Source: Mycolicibacterium brumae
GTDB taxonomy: Bacteria; Actinomycetota; Actinomycetes; Mycobacteriales; Mycobacteriaceae
Reading direction: 5' to 3'
DNA length: 64,000 nucleotides
Assembly (NCBI RefSeq): GCF_025215495.1
Contig: NZ_CP104302.1
Coordinates: 372,001-436,000 of the forward strand
This document shows, piece after piece, positions 45,153-54,600 of the stretch (position 1 is its first letter; the number at the start of each line of letters is the position of its first letter). Below the pieces are notes generated by a model. That model was given only the letters and a program-made list of their open reading frames with translations. It did not search any database and was not told the DNA's origin. A program made the translations under genes and the position numbers.

Positions 45153-45448
45153 GTGAGAACACAGGGACGCTAGTGAGAAACGTTGGCGCACAACGTTATC
45201 GAGTGAGAATCTAGGCACGTTGGTGAGACCTCAGGTACCTCAGTGAGAAACCCGGGATGGGTTTTTCATCGATTGAGGCCTGATGGTGGGGCCTACTCGA
45301 ACAACGTGTCCCTAGGTTCTCAGTCGATGAAAACGGCCTACCTCATGTCTTACCAACCGACCTCACGTCTCACTAACCGCCATCACGTCTCAGCCGATGG
45401 CGCTGCCGCCAACAGTTCTCACCAACCGCCAAGAGTTCTCAGTCGATG
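45153..45448. repeat. Mirror-symmetric GTGAGA array, copy A
   Basis: Six GTGAGA-type hexamers start at 45153, 45173, 45203, 45223, 45243 and 45273 (the last is TTGAGG). Six TCTCAC-type hexamers start at 45318, 45348, 45368, 45388, 45417 and 45437. Measured from a centre at about 45298, both sides give 20, 50, 70, 90, 120 and 140 bp, within 1 bp. Three hexamers per side, at 20, 90 and 140, are extended to CATCGAGTGAGA. The centre contains TACTCGAACAACGTGTCCCT, identical to copy B. The array lies between the PPE gene and a convergent esterase gene and holds no convincing coding sequence. Confidence 0.9.
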
Positions 45449-45501
45449 GGTCGACGGCACCGCGCCCAGACCAAGGACAGGCGCGCCAGAGCAGACCCCG
45501 A

Positions 45502-46326
45502 CTAAGCCGTCAGCAGCGGGGCCATCCAGTCCAGCTCGGCGGACAACTGCGAGCTCCAGAACGCGCCGTCGTGCCCGCCCGGGGAGGCGCCGCCGGCCGG
45601 CGGGCTGGGCAGCTGCGCGATGAAATCCTGGGTGGCGTCGTAGAACGGGTCGTCGTAGCCGATGTCGATGCGGATCGGGATGCCTGCAAGCCCCGGCATG
45701 CCGAACACATTGTTGGCGGCGAAGTCCTCGGGCCCGTCGAACGCCCCGGGCGCGCTGGCGCCCGAGGACAGCCACAACGCCGGGCTGACCGCGGTGATCG
45801 CCGCGGTGCGACCCGCGCCCAACCTGCCGCCGAGCAGCAACGCGCCGTAGCCACCCATCGACCAGCCCAAAAACGCCACCCGCGAGGTGTCCAGGCCCTG
45901 CTCGGCGAGCAGCGGCAGCAGCTCGTCGAGCACCATCGCGCCGGAATCGTCGCCGGAGGCCCGCTGGTGGAAGTAGCCGTTGCCGCCGTCGACGGAGACC
46001 ACCGCGAACGGCGGCAACCCGGCCGCCACCGCCTGAGCCAATCCGTTCTCCACTCCGCCGGCCATCACCGAGGCGGCGTTGCCGTCCTTGCCGTGCAGCG
46101 CGATCACCGGCCGCAGCGGCCCGCCCTGCCCGGGCGGGCGGGCGATGGCCCAGTTGACCTTCGTGCCGCGGCGCGCGGTCGAGATGAACGATCCGGTGGA
46201 CATGGTGGGCGCCGGGGCGGCGAACGGGACCGGGGCGCCCAGCGAACTGACCACGGCCGCGCCGGCCAACCCGGCGGCCGCGCCGAACCCGAGTCGCAAG
46301 GCGGTGCGACGGCTGATGTCTGGCAT
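45502..46326 (-). CDS. Exported alpha/beta-hydrolase esterase (Rv0774c-like)
   Basis: 274 residues from ATG 46326. The start SRRTALRLGFGAAAG is a Tat-type signal, although only one Arg pair is present. The nucleophile elbow is GWSMGGYGA (Ser about 152), with the acid in IGYDDPF and a His in GGHDGAFW, as in esterase-D-like antigen-85-fold enzymes. It probably hydrolyses lipids or acyl esters at the cell surface. It is convergent with the PPE gene across array A. Confidence 0.85.
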   Translation of the reverse strand: MPDISRRTALRLGFGAAAGLAGAAVVSSLGAPVPFAAPAPTMSTGSFISTARRGTKVNWAIARPPGQGGPLRPVIALHGKDGNAASVMAGGVENGLAQAVAAGLPPFAVVSVDGGNGYFHQRASGDDSGAMVLDELLPLLAEQGLDTSRVAFLGWSMGGYGALLLGGRLGAGRTAAITAVSPALWLSSGASAPGAFDGPEDFAANNVFGMPGLAGIPIRIDIGYDDPFYDATQDFIAQLPSPPAGGASPGGHDGAFWSSQLSAELDWMAPLLTA

Positions 46327-46427
46327 GGCGGCAATCATGCCACCGACCGCCGGAAGCGAAGATTGGTTACCGTCCAGTTTTTCAGAAAACCCCCAGCGTA
46401 TGGCGGTGACTGGCAGCATTGTTCCCC

Positions 46428-47036
46428 GTGACTGCGGCCGTCACTCCCAAGGGGGAACGCCGGCGGGACGCGCTCGTCAGCGCCGCCGCCGACTTATTGT
46501 GCGAGGGTGGGTTCGACGCGGTCCGGCACCGCGCCGTGGCCGCCCGCGCCGGGCTGCCGCTGGCGTCGACGACCTACTATTTCGATTCCCTGGACGAGTT
46601 GATCGCGGCCGCCGTGGAACACATCGCGCTGCGCGAGGCCGAACTTTTGCGCGCCCAATTGGACCGGCTGTCCCGTCGTCGCCGCGGACCGGAGTCGACC
46701 GCCGAACTGCTCGTCGACCTGCTCGTCGACGACGACCCGGCAGGCGCGCGACTGATCTCCCGCTACGAACGGTTCATCGCCTGCGCCCGGCAACCCGGAC
46801 TGCGCGATGTGCAGCGCCGGATCCGCCGGCTGCGCGCCGACGCCGCCAGCGAACTCGTCACCCGCTGCGGCCGTCGCGCCCGCGCGGAACTGCTGACCGC
46901 GCTGGTCTGCACGGTCGACGGCGCGGTGGTCTCGGCGCTGGTCGAGGAGTTGGAGAGCCCACGGGCCACCGCCCGCGCCACCCTGATCGACGTTATCGAC
47001 GTGCTCGCGCCGTACGAGCTGACGGTGCGCCGGTAA
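46428..47036 (+). CDS. TetR-family regulator (Rv0775-like)
   Basis: 202 residues from GTG 46428. The N-terminal helix-turn-helix is DALVSAAADLLCEGGFDAVRHRAVAARAGLPLASTTYYFDSLDEL. The C-terminal domain is Arg-rich. It is divergent from the exported esterase, which is a natural target and matches the Rv0774c-Rv0775 pair. purB follows after 26 bp in the same direction. The ligand is unknown. Confidence 0.88.
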   Translation: MTAAVTPKGERRRDALVSAAADLLCEGGFDAVRHRAVAARAGLPLASTTYYFDSLDELIAAAVEHIALREAELLRAQLDRLSRRRRGPESTAELLVDLLVDDDPAGARLISRYERFIACARQPGLRDVQRRIRRLRADAASELVTRCGRRARAELLTALVCTVDGAVVSALVEELESPRATARATLIDVIDVLAPYELTVRR

Positions 47037-47062
47037 ATCCCGCGCCCGTAAACTTCCTCGCC

Positions 47063-48481
47063 GTGAGCATTCCCAACGTCCTGGCCAACCGCTACGCCAG
47101 CGCCGAGATGCGCGACATCTGGTCGCCGCAGAACAAGATCGTCGCCGAACGCCGGCTCTGGCTGGCGGTGCTGTCCGCCCAGGCCGAACTCGGCGTCGCT
47201 GTGCCCGACGGCGTCGTCGACGACTACCAGCGCGTGCTCGAGCAGGTCGATCTGGACTCCATCGCCGCCCGCGAGCGGATCACCCGCCACGACGTGAAGG
47301 CGCGCATCGAGGAGTTCAACGCGCTGGCCGGCCACGAGCAGGTGCACAAAGGCATGACCAGCCGCGATCTCACCGAAAACGTCGAGCAGCTGCAGATTCG
47401 GCAGTCCCTGGAGTTGGTGTTCGCCCGCGGTGTCGCCGTCGCCGCCCGACTGACCGCCCGCGCCGTCGAGTACCGCGCCCTGGTGATGGCCGGGCGCAGC
47501 CACAACGTCGCCGCCCAGGCCACCACGCTGGGCAAACGGTTCGCCTCCGCGGCGCAGGAGACGCTGATCGCGCTGGACCGGATCGCCGAGCTGATCGACC
47601 GTTACCCGCTGCGCGGTATCAAGGGCCCGATGGGCACCGCGCAGGACATGCTGGACCTGTTCGACGGCGACACCGCGCGCCTCGCCGACCTGGAGCGACG
47701 GGTGGCCGCCTTCCTAGGCTTCGCCGCCGTGCTCGACAGCGTCGGGCAGGTGTACCCGCGCTCGCTGGACCACGACGCGCTCTCGGCGCTGGTGCAGCTG
47801 GGGGCCGGGCCGTCGTCGATGGCGCACACCATCCGGCTGATGGCCGGCCACGAGCTGGTCACCGAGGGGTTCGCGGCCGGGCAGGTCGGCTCCTCGGCGA
47901 TGCCGCACAAGATGAACACCCGATCCTGCGAGCGCGTCAACGGCCTGCAGGTGATCCTGCGCGGCTACGCCTCGATGGCCGCCGAACTCGCCGGCGCGCA
48001 GTGGAATGAGGGCGACGTGTTCTGCTCGGTGGTGCGCCGCGTCGCGCTGCCCGACGCGTTCTTCGCCATCGACGGGCAGATCGAGACGTTCTTGACCGTG
48101 CTCGACGAGTTCGGCGCCTATCCGGCCGTCATCCAGCGCGAACTGGACCGCTACCTGCCGTTCCTGGCCACCACCCGGATCCTGATGGCCGCGGTCCGCG
48201 CGGGCGTCGGCCGGGAGACCGCGCACGAGGTCATCAAGGAGCACGCGGTGGCCGTCGCGCTCGCCATGCGCGAGGAGGGCCGCGACCCTGACCTGCTGGA
48301 CCGGCTGGCCGCCGACGACCGGCTGCCGCTGGATCGCGCCGCACTGGACGCGGCGCTGGCCGACAAGGCCGCGTTCACCGGCGCCGCCGCCGACCAGGTC
48401 GACGCCGTCGCCGCCCGGGTCTCCGAGCTGGTTGAGCGGTATCCGGACGCCGCCGGATATCGACCCGGCTCGATCCTGTAG
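47063..48481 (+). CDS. purB: Adenylosuccinate lyase
   Basis: 472 residues from GTG, the family length. Fumarase/aspartase-superfamily signature GSSAMPHKMN is near 276, with catalytic His in RSHNVAAQ (about 140) and HEQVHKGMTSRDLTEN. It acts twice in purine synthesis, releasing fumarate from SAICAR and from adenylosuccinate. The homotetramer is cytosolic. It is followed after 18 bp by the hydroquinone reductase gene. Confidence 0.97.
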   Translation: MSIPNVLANRYASAEMRDIWSPQNKIVAERRLWLAVLSAQAELGVAVPDGVVDDYQRVLEQVDLDSIAARERITRHDVKARIEEFNALAGHEQVHKGMTSRDLTENVEQLQIRQSLELVFARGVAVAARLTARAVEYRALVMAGRSHNVAAQATTLGKRFASAAQETLIALDRIAELIDRYPLRGIKGPMGTAQDMLDLFDGDTARLADLERRVAAFLGFAAVLDSVGQVYPRSLDHDALSALVQLGAGPSSMAHTIRLMAGHELVTEGFAAGQVGSSAMPHKMNTRSCERVNGLQVILRGYASMAAELAGAQWNEGDVFCSVVRRVALPDAFFAIDGQIETFLTVLDEFGAYPAVIQRELDRYLPFLATTRILMAAVRAGVGRETAHEVIKEHAVAVALAMREEGRDPDLLDRLAADDRLPLDRAALDAALADKAAFTGAAADQVDAVAARVSELVERYPDAAGYRPGSIL

Positions 48482-48499
48482 CCGACTACCCTGGCCCCA

Positions 48500-49489
48500 A
48501 TGGACCAGGGCAGTTACCGCACCGCTGATAAACCGTACGAGCGCGACACCCGCTACATCGAAACCCGCATCACCCGGGACGGCCGCGACGGTTACCCGGT
48601 GGAGCCGGGTCGTTACCGCCTGATCGCCGCGTACGCCTGCCCGTGGGCGACCCGCACCATCATCGTCCGGCGACTGCTCGGCCTGGATGACGCGATCTCC
48701 CTGGGTCTGTGCGGGCCCACCCACGACAGCCGGTCCTGGACCTTCGACCTCGACCCCGATGGGGTAGACCCGGTGCTGGGAATCCCGCGGCTGCAGGACG
48801 CGTACTTCGCCCGGACACCGGGCTACTCGAAGGGCATCACCGTCCCGGCGATCGTCGACGTCGGCTCGGGCGCGGTGGTGACCAACGATTTCGCGCAGAT
48901 CACCATCGACTTCGAACTCGAATGGGTGGACTTCCACCGGCCGGGCGCCCCGCAGCTCTACCCCGAGGACCTGCGCGCGGAGATCGACGAGGTGAACGCG
49001 GTGGTCTACCGGGACGTCAACAACGGCGTGTATCGGTGCGGTTTCGCCAGCTCACAGCAGGCCTACGACGCCGCCTACGACCAGCTGTTCGCCGGGCTGG
49101 ACTGGGTCAGCGAACGGCTCAAGGGCCAGCGGTACCTGGTAGGTGACACCATCACCGAGGCGGACGTGCGGCTGTTCACCACCCTGGCCCGATTCGACCC
49201 GGTCTACCACGGGCACTTCAAATGCAATCGGGAGAAGCTCAGCGAGATGCCGGTGCTGTGGGCGTATGTGCGCGACCTGTTCCAGACCCCGGGATTCGGC
49301 GACAGCACGAACTTCGCGCAGATCAAGCAGCACTACTACGAGGTGCACCGCGACATCAACCCGTCGGGCATCGTGCCGAAGGGCCCGGACCTGCGGAACT
49401 GGTTCAGCCCGCACGGGCGGGAGAAGCTCGGCGGCCGCCCGTTCGGCGCCGGAACCGCGCCGGACCCGCTGCCCACCCCCGCCGGCTGA
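48500..49489 (+). CDS. Glutathione-S-transferase-like (glutathionyl/mycothiolyl-hydroquinone reductase, ECM4/Xi class)
   Basis: 329 residues. The Xi-class signature YACPWATR with Cys47 is at the start of the thioredoxin fold. NDFAQITIDFE and the C-terminal all-helical domain (GDTITEADVRLFTTLARFDPVYHGHFKCN) are typical. The enzyme removes thiol adducts from hydroquinones. Since mycobacteria make mycothiol rather than glutathione, mycothiol is the likelier thiol; that is inference. It sits between purB and purC, where M. tuberculosis has cyp126. Confidence 0.88.
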   Translation: MDQGSYRTADKPYERDTRYIETRITRDGRDGYPVEPGRYRLIAAYACPWATRTIIVRRLLGLDDAISLGLCGPTHDSRSWTFDLDPDGVDPVLGIPRLQDAYFARTPGYSKGITVPAIVDVGSGAVVTNDFAQITIDFELEWVDFHRPGAPQLYPEDLRAEIDEVNAVVYRDVNNGVYRCGFASSQQAYDAAYDQLFAGLDWVSERLKGQRYLVGDTITEADVRLFTTLARFDPVYHGHFKCNREKLSEMPVLWAYVRDLFQTPGFGDSTNFAQIKQHYYEVHRDINPSGIVPKGPDLRNWFSPHGREKLGGRPFGAGTAPDPLPTPAG

Positions 49490-49493
49490 CGTC

Positions 49494-50105
49494 CTACGCG
49501 CGCAGCCCGGCCGCCCGCAGTTCCAGGGAGACCAGGCCGCTCATCGTCGCGGGATCCTGGGCGCGCCAGCCGCCGACCGGGTCGGGGCTGATCGCCACCA
49601 GCCGTCGCACCGGGCGGTTGGTCAGCGCTCGCAGCGCCAGCAGTTCGACGCCGGCCGGGCTTGAGGCCAGGCTCAGCGCCAACCGTTTGCGCCGGAAGAA
49701 GCGCGCCCGCAGGTACAGCCACGGCCCGCCGACGGCGAGGATCGGCGCGGCCGCCACCGCCAACGCCAGCAGCCAGGCCAGCCAGGTGGCGGTGGTGGTC
49801 AGCGTAGATCCGGCGTCGGACAGTTCCAGGGCGGCCCGGGACGCGGCGTCCAGCGGCGCGGCCAGCTTGTCGCCGACCAGCGGCACATTGTCGACGCTGT
49901 CCCCGGCGGAGTTCAGGCTTTCTGAGATGCCGGTGGCCCCGCTCTGCACCTGACGGCCGACGTCGGCGATCGTGTCGATGGCCGCGTGCACGAACACCCC
50001 GACCATCACCCACACCACGATCCAGCCGATGACCAGCACATCGGAGAGGAACTGGCCGGCGAACCGGTGCGGGCGGCTGGCGTAGGGCAGATACCGCGAA
50101 GTCAT
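49494..50105 (-). CDS. Two-helix membrane protein (Rv0779c-like)
   Basis: 203 residues from ATG 50105. Membrane helices lie at about 20-42 and 108-133. Between them is a stretch that could form an extracytoplasmic amphipathic loop (GISESLNSAGDSVDNVPLVGDKL). The basic cytoplasmic tail has no known domain. Function is unknown. It is divergent from purC with a 51-bp gap and converges with the reductase gene with a 4-bp gap. Confidence 0.8.
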   Translation of the reverse strand: MTSRYLPYASRPHRFAGQFLSDVLVIGWIVVWVMVGVFVHAAIDTIADVGRQVQSGATGISESLNSAGDSVDNVPLVGDKLAAPLDAASRAALELSDAGSTLTTTATWLAWLLALAVAAAPILAVGGPWLYLRARFFRRKRLALSLASSPAGVELLALRALTNRPVRRLVAISPDPVGGWRAQDPATMSGLVSLELRAAGLRA

Positions 50106-50156
50106 GAGTCGATCCCAACACGAATCGGCGCCGTGCGGTGTCGATAGGCTGGCCGA

Positions 50157-51050
50157 ATGCGTCCTGCGTTGTCCGACTACCGCCATCTGGCCAGCGGAAA
50201 AGTCCGCGAGCTCTACGAGGTCGACGAGCACACCCTGCTCTTCGTGGCCTCCGACCGGATCTCCGCCTACGACTACATCCTCGACAGTGAGATCCCGGAC
50301 AAGGGCCGCATCCTCACTGCGATGAGCGTGTTCTTCTTCGGACTCATCGACGCGCCGAATCACCTCGCCGGCCCGCCCGATGACCCGCGGATCCCCGACG
50401 AGGTGCTGGGCCGTGCGCTGCTGGTGCAGAAGCTGGACATGATGCCGGTGGAGTGCGTCGCCCGCGGCTACCTGACCGGTTCCGGGCTGGTCGACTATCA
50501 GCGCACCGGATCGGTGTGCGGAATCGCGCTGCCGGCCGGGCTGGTCGAGGCCAGCCGGTTCGACGAGCCGCTGTTCACCCCTGCCACCAAGGCCGAACTC
50601 GGCGATCACGACGAGAACATCAGCTACCAGCAGGTCGTCGACCTGGTGGGTGGCGTGCGCGCCGACCAGCTGAGCCGACTGACGCTGAGCACCTACCTGC
50701 AGGCCGCGGACCACGCGCTGACCCGCGGGGTGATCATCGCCGACACCAAGTTCGAGTTCGGCGTCGACGCCCACGGGGTGCTGCGGTTGGCCGACGAGGT
50801 GTGCACCCCGGACTCGTCGCGCTACTGGGACGCCGCGAGCTACCAGCCCGGTGTGGTGCAGTCCAGTTTCGACAAGCAGTTCGTGCGCAACTGGCTGACC
50901 GCGCCGGAAACCGGCTGGGACCGGGGCTGCGGCGCCCCGCCGCCGTCGTTGCCGCCGGAGATCGTCGCAGCCACCCGGGACCGTTATATCGAGGCATACG
51001 AACGGATTTCGGGTCTGCGGTTCGCCGACTGGCTGAGGCCGTCCGCGTGA
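50157..51050 (+). CDS. purC: Phosphoribosylaminoimidazole-succinocarboxamide synthase
   Basis: 297 residues. SAICAR synthetase signatures are [34 protein letters not shown], and DTKFEFGVD. It joins CAIR and aspartate using ATP. The stop overlaps the ptrB GTG (GTGA), so the two genes are translationally coupled although the pathways are unrelated, as in M. tuberculosis. Confidence 0.97.
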   Translation: MRPALSDYRHLASGKVRELYEVDEHTLLFVASDRISAYDYILDSEIPDKGRILTAMSVFFFGLIDAPNHLAGPPDDPRIPDEVLGRALLVQKLDMMPVECVARGYLTGSGLVDYQRTGSVCGIALPAGLVEASRFDEPLFTPATKAELGDHDENISYQQVVDLVGGVRADQLSRLTLSTYLQAADHALTRGVIIADTKFEFGVDAHGVLRLADEVCTPDSSRYWDAASYQPGVVQSSFDKQFVRNWLTAPETGWDRGCGAPPPSLPPEIVAATRDRYIEAYERISGLRFADWLRPSA

Positions 51051-53224
51051 ACCCGCCGGTCGCCAAGCGGGTCGAGGTCCAGCGCGTTCACCACGGCGAG
51101 GTGTTCGTCGACCCGTACGAATGGCTGCGGGACAAGGACAACGCCGAGGTGATCGGCTACCTCGAGGACGAGAACAGCTACGCCGACGAGGTCACCGCCG
51201 GGCTGGAACCGTTGCGGGACAGCATCTTCGACGAGATCAAACGGCGCACCAAGGAGACCGATCTGTCGGTCCCGACCCGCCGCGGCGACTACTGGTACTA
51301 CGCCCGCAGCTTCGAAGGCCGCCAGTACGGCCTGCAGTGCCGTTGCCCGGTCGCCGACCCGAACGATTGGGTCCCACCGGTTTTCGACGAGAACACCGAG
51401 ATTCCGGGCGAACAGGTGATGCTCGACGAGAACGAACTCGCCGAGGGACATGACTTCTTCGCGCTCGGCGCGGCCGCGGTCAGCCTGGACGGCGAGGTGC
51501 TCGCCTACGCCACCGACACCGTCGGCGACGAGCGGTACACCCTGCGGTTCAAGAACCTGCGCACCGGCGAGCTGTACCCGGACGAGATCACTGGCATCGC
51601 CGCCGGGGTGACCTGGGCGGCGGACAACCGCACCGTCTACTACCTGACCGTCGACGACGCCTGGCGCACCGACACCGTCTGGCGGCACGCCATCGGCTCC
51701 GGGCGGCCCGGCGAGAAGGTGTACCACGAACCCGACGAGCGGTTCTGGCTCGGCGTCGGCCGCACCCGCAGCAACAAGTACGTGATGATCGCCTCCGGCT
51801 CCGGCGTGACCGCCGAGGTGTTCTACGCCGACGCCGCCGACCCGAAGGCCGAGTTCACCTCGATCCTCGGCCGCCGCGATGGGGTCGAGTACTCCGCGGA
51901 GCACGCCGTCGTCGGCGGCGAAGACCGCTTCCTGATCACCCACAACGATGGGGCGGTGAACTTCACCCTGACCGAGGCACCGGTCAGCGACCCGTCGTCG
52001 CAGACCACGCTGATTCCGGGCAGCGACGACGTCCGCGTCGAAGGCGTCGACGCGTTCGCCTCGCACCTGGTCATCAGCTACCGCGGCGACGGGCTGCCGC
52101 GCAGTCAGCTGTGGCCCATCCGCGCCGACGGGAGTTACGGCGAGCCGTCGGATCTGGGATTCGGCGCGGAGCTGGAATCGGTTGGCCTGGCGGGGAATCC
52201 GAACTGGAACCCGGTGCGGCTGCGGTTCGTGTCCACCTCCTTCGTCACCCCGATGCGGGTCTACGACCTGGATCTGTCCACCGGCGAGCGGATCCTGCTC
52301 AAGGAGCAGCCGGTGCTCGGCGGGTACAACCCGGATGACTATGTGGAGCGCCGCGATTGGGCCGTCGCCGACGACGGCGCCCGGATCCCCATCTCGGTGA
52401 TCCACCGCCGCGGAGTCGAGTTCCCGGCGCCGACGCTGCTGTACGGGTACGGGGCCTACGAGTCCTGCGAGGACCCCCGGTTCTCCATCGCCCGGCTGTC
52501 CCTGCTCGACCGCGGCATGGTGTTCGCCATCGCGCACGTCCGCGGCGGCGGGGAGCTGGGCCGGCTCTGGTACGAGAACGCCAAATTGCTGGCCAAGCGC
52601 AACACCTTCACCGATTTCATCGCGGCCGGCCGGCACCTCGTCTCCTCCGGGGTGACCGAGCCGTCGCGGCTGGTGGCTCTCGGCGGCAGCGCCGGCGGGC
52701 TGCTGATGGGCGCGGTGGCCAATATGGCGCCGGATCTGTTCGCCGGGATCCTGGCGCAGGTGCCGTTCGTCGACCCGCTGACCTCCATGCTGGACCCGTC
52801 GCTGCCGCTGACCATCACCGAATGGGACGAGTGGGGAAACCCGTTGGCGGACAAGGACGTCTACGATTACATGGCGTCCTACTCGCCGTATGAGAACGTC
52901 GCCGCCAAGGACTACCCGGCGATCCTGGCGATGACCTCGCTGAACGACACCCGGGTGCTCTACGTGGAGCCGGCGAAGTGGGTGGCCGCGCTCCGGCACA
53001 CCAAGACGGATGCGACCCCGGTGCTGCTGAAGACCCAGATGACCGCTGGCCACGGTGGCATCAGCGGGCGGTACGAGCGCTGGAAGGAAGTCGCGTTCCA
53101 GTACGCCTGGCTGCTCTCCACTTCTGGGAACGCCGGGTTCGACGAGCGAGGAACGAGCGAGGAAGAGGCCCGGGGCATCGGTTCCACCGGGTTCGACGAG
53201 CGAGGAACGAGCGAGGAAGAGTGA
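51047..53224 (+). CDS. ptrB: Oligopeptidase B (prolyl-oligopeptidase family), 3' end altered by an IS
   Basis: 725 residues from GTG 51047. An N-terminal seven-bladed propeller is followed by the hydrolase domain with catalytic Ser548 (GGSAGG), Asp634 (LNDTRV) and His669 (AGHGGISGR). It cuts short peptides after basic residues. After the enzyme's natural end come two 54-bp-spaced repeats encoding [11 protein letters not shown]. The stop codon TGA (53222-53224) is the first three bases of an IS3-family element. Without the insertion, reading would continue GAG-GCC-CGG to a TAA at 54531, adding eight residues. Activity is probably unaffected. Confidence 0.93.
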   Translation: MNPPVAKRVEVQRVHHGEVFVDPYEWLRDKDNAEVIGYLEDENSYADEVTAGLEPLRDSIFDEIKRRTKETDLSVPTRRGDYWYYARSFEGRQYGLQCRCPVADPNDWVPPVFDENTEIPGEQVMLDENELAEGHDFFALGAAAVSLDGEVLAYATDTVGDERYTLRFKNLRTGELYPDEITGIAAGVTWAADNRTVYYLTVDDAWRTDTVWRHAIGSGRPGEKVYHEPDERFWLGVGRTRSNKYVMIASGSGVTAEVFYADAADPKAEFTSILGRRDGVEYSAEHAVVGGEDRFLITHNDGAVNFTLTEAPVSDPSSQTTLIPGSDDVRVEGVDAFASHLVISYRGDGLPRSQLWPIRADGSYGEPSDLGFGAELESVGLAGNPNWNPVRLRFVSTSFVTPMRVYDLDLSTGERILLKEQPVLGGYNPDDYVERRDWAVADDGARIPISVIHRRGVEFPAPTLLYGYGAYESCEDPRFSIARLSLLDRGMVFAIAHVRGGGELGRLWYENAKLLAKRNTFTDFIAAGRHLVSSGVTEPSRLVALGGSAGGLLMGAVANMAPDLFAGILAQVPFVDPLTSMLDPSLPLTITEWDEWGNPLADKDVYDYMASYSPYENVAAKDYPAILAMTSLNDTRVLYVEPAKWVAALRHTKTDATPVLLKTQMTAGHGGISGRYERWKEVAFQYAWLLSTSGNAGFDERGTSEEEARGIGSTGFDERGTSEEE
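53135..53221 (+). repeat. 54-bp tandem repeat in the ptrB tail
   Basis: A 33-bp unit starting GGGTTCGACGAGCGAGG occurs at 53135-53167 and 53189-53221. The 18-bp spacer GCCCGGGGCATCGGTTCC (53168-53185) recurs beyond the insertion sequence at 54507-54524. The array thus originally held two and a half units and looks like a MIRU/VNTR-type locus inside a coding sequence. Confidence 0.85.
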
Positions 53225-53288
53225 GGTGCCGGGAGTTTCTCGGACAGTGGACCCAAAGTAGGATTGGGGTTACTGAAATGGAGTTGTT

Positions 53289-53579
53289 GTGGCTCAGAAG
53301 AATACACGGTACACGCCTGAGTTTCGGGAGGCGGCGGTCAAAGAGGTGATCGACTCTTCCCGGCCGATCGCGGATGTGGCGCGTCAGTTGGGGATCGTGG
53401 AGCAGACGTTGGGGAACTGGGTGAAGAAATATCGCGCGACCCACCCCGCGGTGGAGCAGGAATTGTCGATTCCGGAGCGAGCGCGGCTGAAGGAGTTGGA
53501 ACGCGAAGTTCGAGAACTCCGGATGGAGAATGAATTTCTGGGAAAATCGGTGGCCTTCTTCGCGAAGAAGTTCCGGTGA
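53289..53579 (+). CDS. IS3-family transposase OrfA
   Basis: 96 residues from GTG. The N-terminal helix-turn-helix (YTPEFREAAVKEVIDSSRPIADVARQLGIVEQTLGNW) is followed by a leucine-zipper-like coiled coil (LKELEREVRELRMENEFLGK) used for dimerisation with OrfAB. The stop overlaps the OrfB start by 4 bp. An A-rich AAGAAGAAG stretch near the end could allow programmed frameshifting to make the fusion. Confidence 0.93.
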   Translation: MAQKNTRYTPEFREAAVKEVIDSSRPIADVARQLGIVEQTLGNWVKKYRATHPAVEQELSIPERARLKELEREVRELRMENEFLGKSVAFFAKKFR

Positions 53580-54460
53580 GCGCCAAATACGCGTTCATCG
53601 CTGGCGAAGAAGGCAACTATCCGATCAGCTCGATGTGCCAGTGGGCGCGAGTGTCACGCTCGGGCTACTACGACTGGCGCGACCGCGAACCGTCAGACCG
53701 GGCCCTGCGCCGGGAGGCACTGGCCGCTGAAGTCCAGTTCGCGTTCACCCACTCCGATGGCACCTACGGCTACCGCCGTGTCCATGCCCAGTTGGCCCGC
53801 TGGGGCACCGTCGTCGACCCCGAGACGGTCCGCTCGATCATGGTCGAACTGGGCCTGGTGGCCTGCCAACCACGCCCGTTCCGCCCGGTCACCACGATCG
53901 CCGGCGATGCCGGCGACCTACCCGACCGGGTGGCTCGGGATTTCACCGCCACCGCGCCCGGGCTCAAACTCGTCGGCGACATCACCTACATCCGGACCTG
54001 GGAAGGATGGCTGTACCTGGCCACCGTGCTCGACTGCTTCTCGAAGAAGGTCCTCGGCTACGCGATGGCCGACCATATGCGCACCGAGCTGGTCGCCGAC
54101 GCGCTGCGCATGGCGGCCCGCAATACCGAATTCACCCCTGGAGTGACGGTGTTTCATTCCGACCGCGGGGCGCAGTATCTTTCCGCAGAATTCGCCAACG
54201 TGGCCAAGGAACTGGGAGTGCTCCGATCTGTCGGGCGGACGGGTATTTGTTACGACAATGCATGGGCCGAGTCGTTCAACGGCACACTGAAAAATGAACG
54301 GGTCTACCGTACCCAATACCCGACGCGAGAACACGCGCGGAAGGACATCACGGGGTACATCGAACTTCGATACAATCAAATCCGCCTCCACTCCGCGATT
54401 GGATATCGAACACCCAATGAGCTAGAATCGGAATGGTTCGCTCGCGAGAGCGCGGCGTAA
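53576..54460 (+). CDS. IS3-family transposase OrfB (DDE integrase)
   Basis: 294 residues. The HTH_21 region (HSDGTYGYRRVHAQL) precedes an rve/DDE catalytic core: Asp in LVGDITYIRTWEGWLYL, Asp in VFHSDRGAQYLS, and Glu in AWAESFNGTLKNE, followed by LHSAIGYRTPNELE. The reading frame is complete, so the element may be active. Confidence 0.94.
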   Translation: MSAKYAFIAGEEGNYPISSMCQWARVSRSGYYDWRDREPSDRALRREALAAEVQFAFTHSDGTYGYRRVHAQLARWGTVVDPETVRSIMVELGLVACQPRPFRPVTTIAGDAGDLPDRVARDFTATAPGLKLVGDITYIRTWEGWLYLATVLDCFSKKVLGYAMADHMRTELVADALRMAARNTEFTPGVTVFHSDRGAQYLSAEFANVAKELGVLRSVGRTGICYDNAWAESFNGTLKNERVYRTQYPTREHARKDITGYIELRYNQIRLHSAIGYRTPNELESEWFARESAA

Positions 54461-54503
54461 GGAAACCAAGAAATTCACTGTCCGAATTTTGTCGGGCCCC
54501 TCA

Positions 54504-54533
54504 GAGGCCCGGGGCATCGGTTCCGAGGGGTAA
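54504..54533 (+). other. Severed last codons of ptrB
   Basis: Ten codons GAG to TAA continue the ptrB frame when the IS and one GAG copy are removed, reading EARGIGSEG then stop. This stretch is now separated from its gene by 1282 bp and is no longer translated as part of it. Confidence 0.8.
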
Positions 54534-54600
54534 CCGGAAAGTCGCCCGTTGTCGGCGTGTCCGCCACCAACTGGTCACCCGGGAGGACGACACTGCGTTT

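Larger units (their letters stand above)
53222..54503 (+). mobile_element. IS3-family insertion sequence (1282 bp)
   Basis: Imperfect terminal inverted repeats of about 28 bp start TGAGGTGCCGGG on the left and, on the complementary strand, TGAGGGGCCCGA on the right. Both end in TCGGACAGTG. A 3-bp target duplication GAG is at 53219-53221 and 54504-54506. Two overlapping transposase genes fill the element. The ends, the duplication and both genes appear intact, suggesting recent insertion. It is embedded in the ptrB tail repeat. Confidence 0.92.

Noticed and set aside
45153..45448. A CRISPR array
   Set aside because: The repeated motif is only 6-12 bp, inverts at the centre, and the spacers are 14-24 bp and partly complementary between arms; there are no cas genes.
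45243..45623. A coding sequence across array A (plus-strand open frame)
   Set aside because: It follows the repeat geometry, has no ribosome site, no family resemblance, and the matching frame is not kept in copy B.
50453..51046. A longer start for ptrB inside purC
   Set aside because: The extra residues are the out-of-frame translation of purC; GTG at 51047 gives the family start and a 4-bp overlap.
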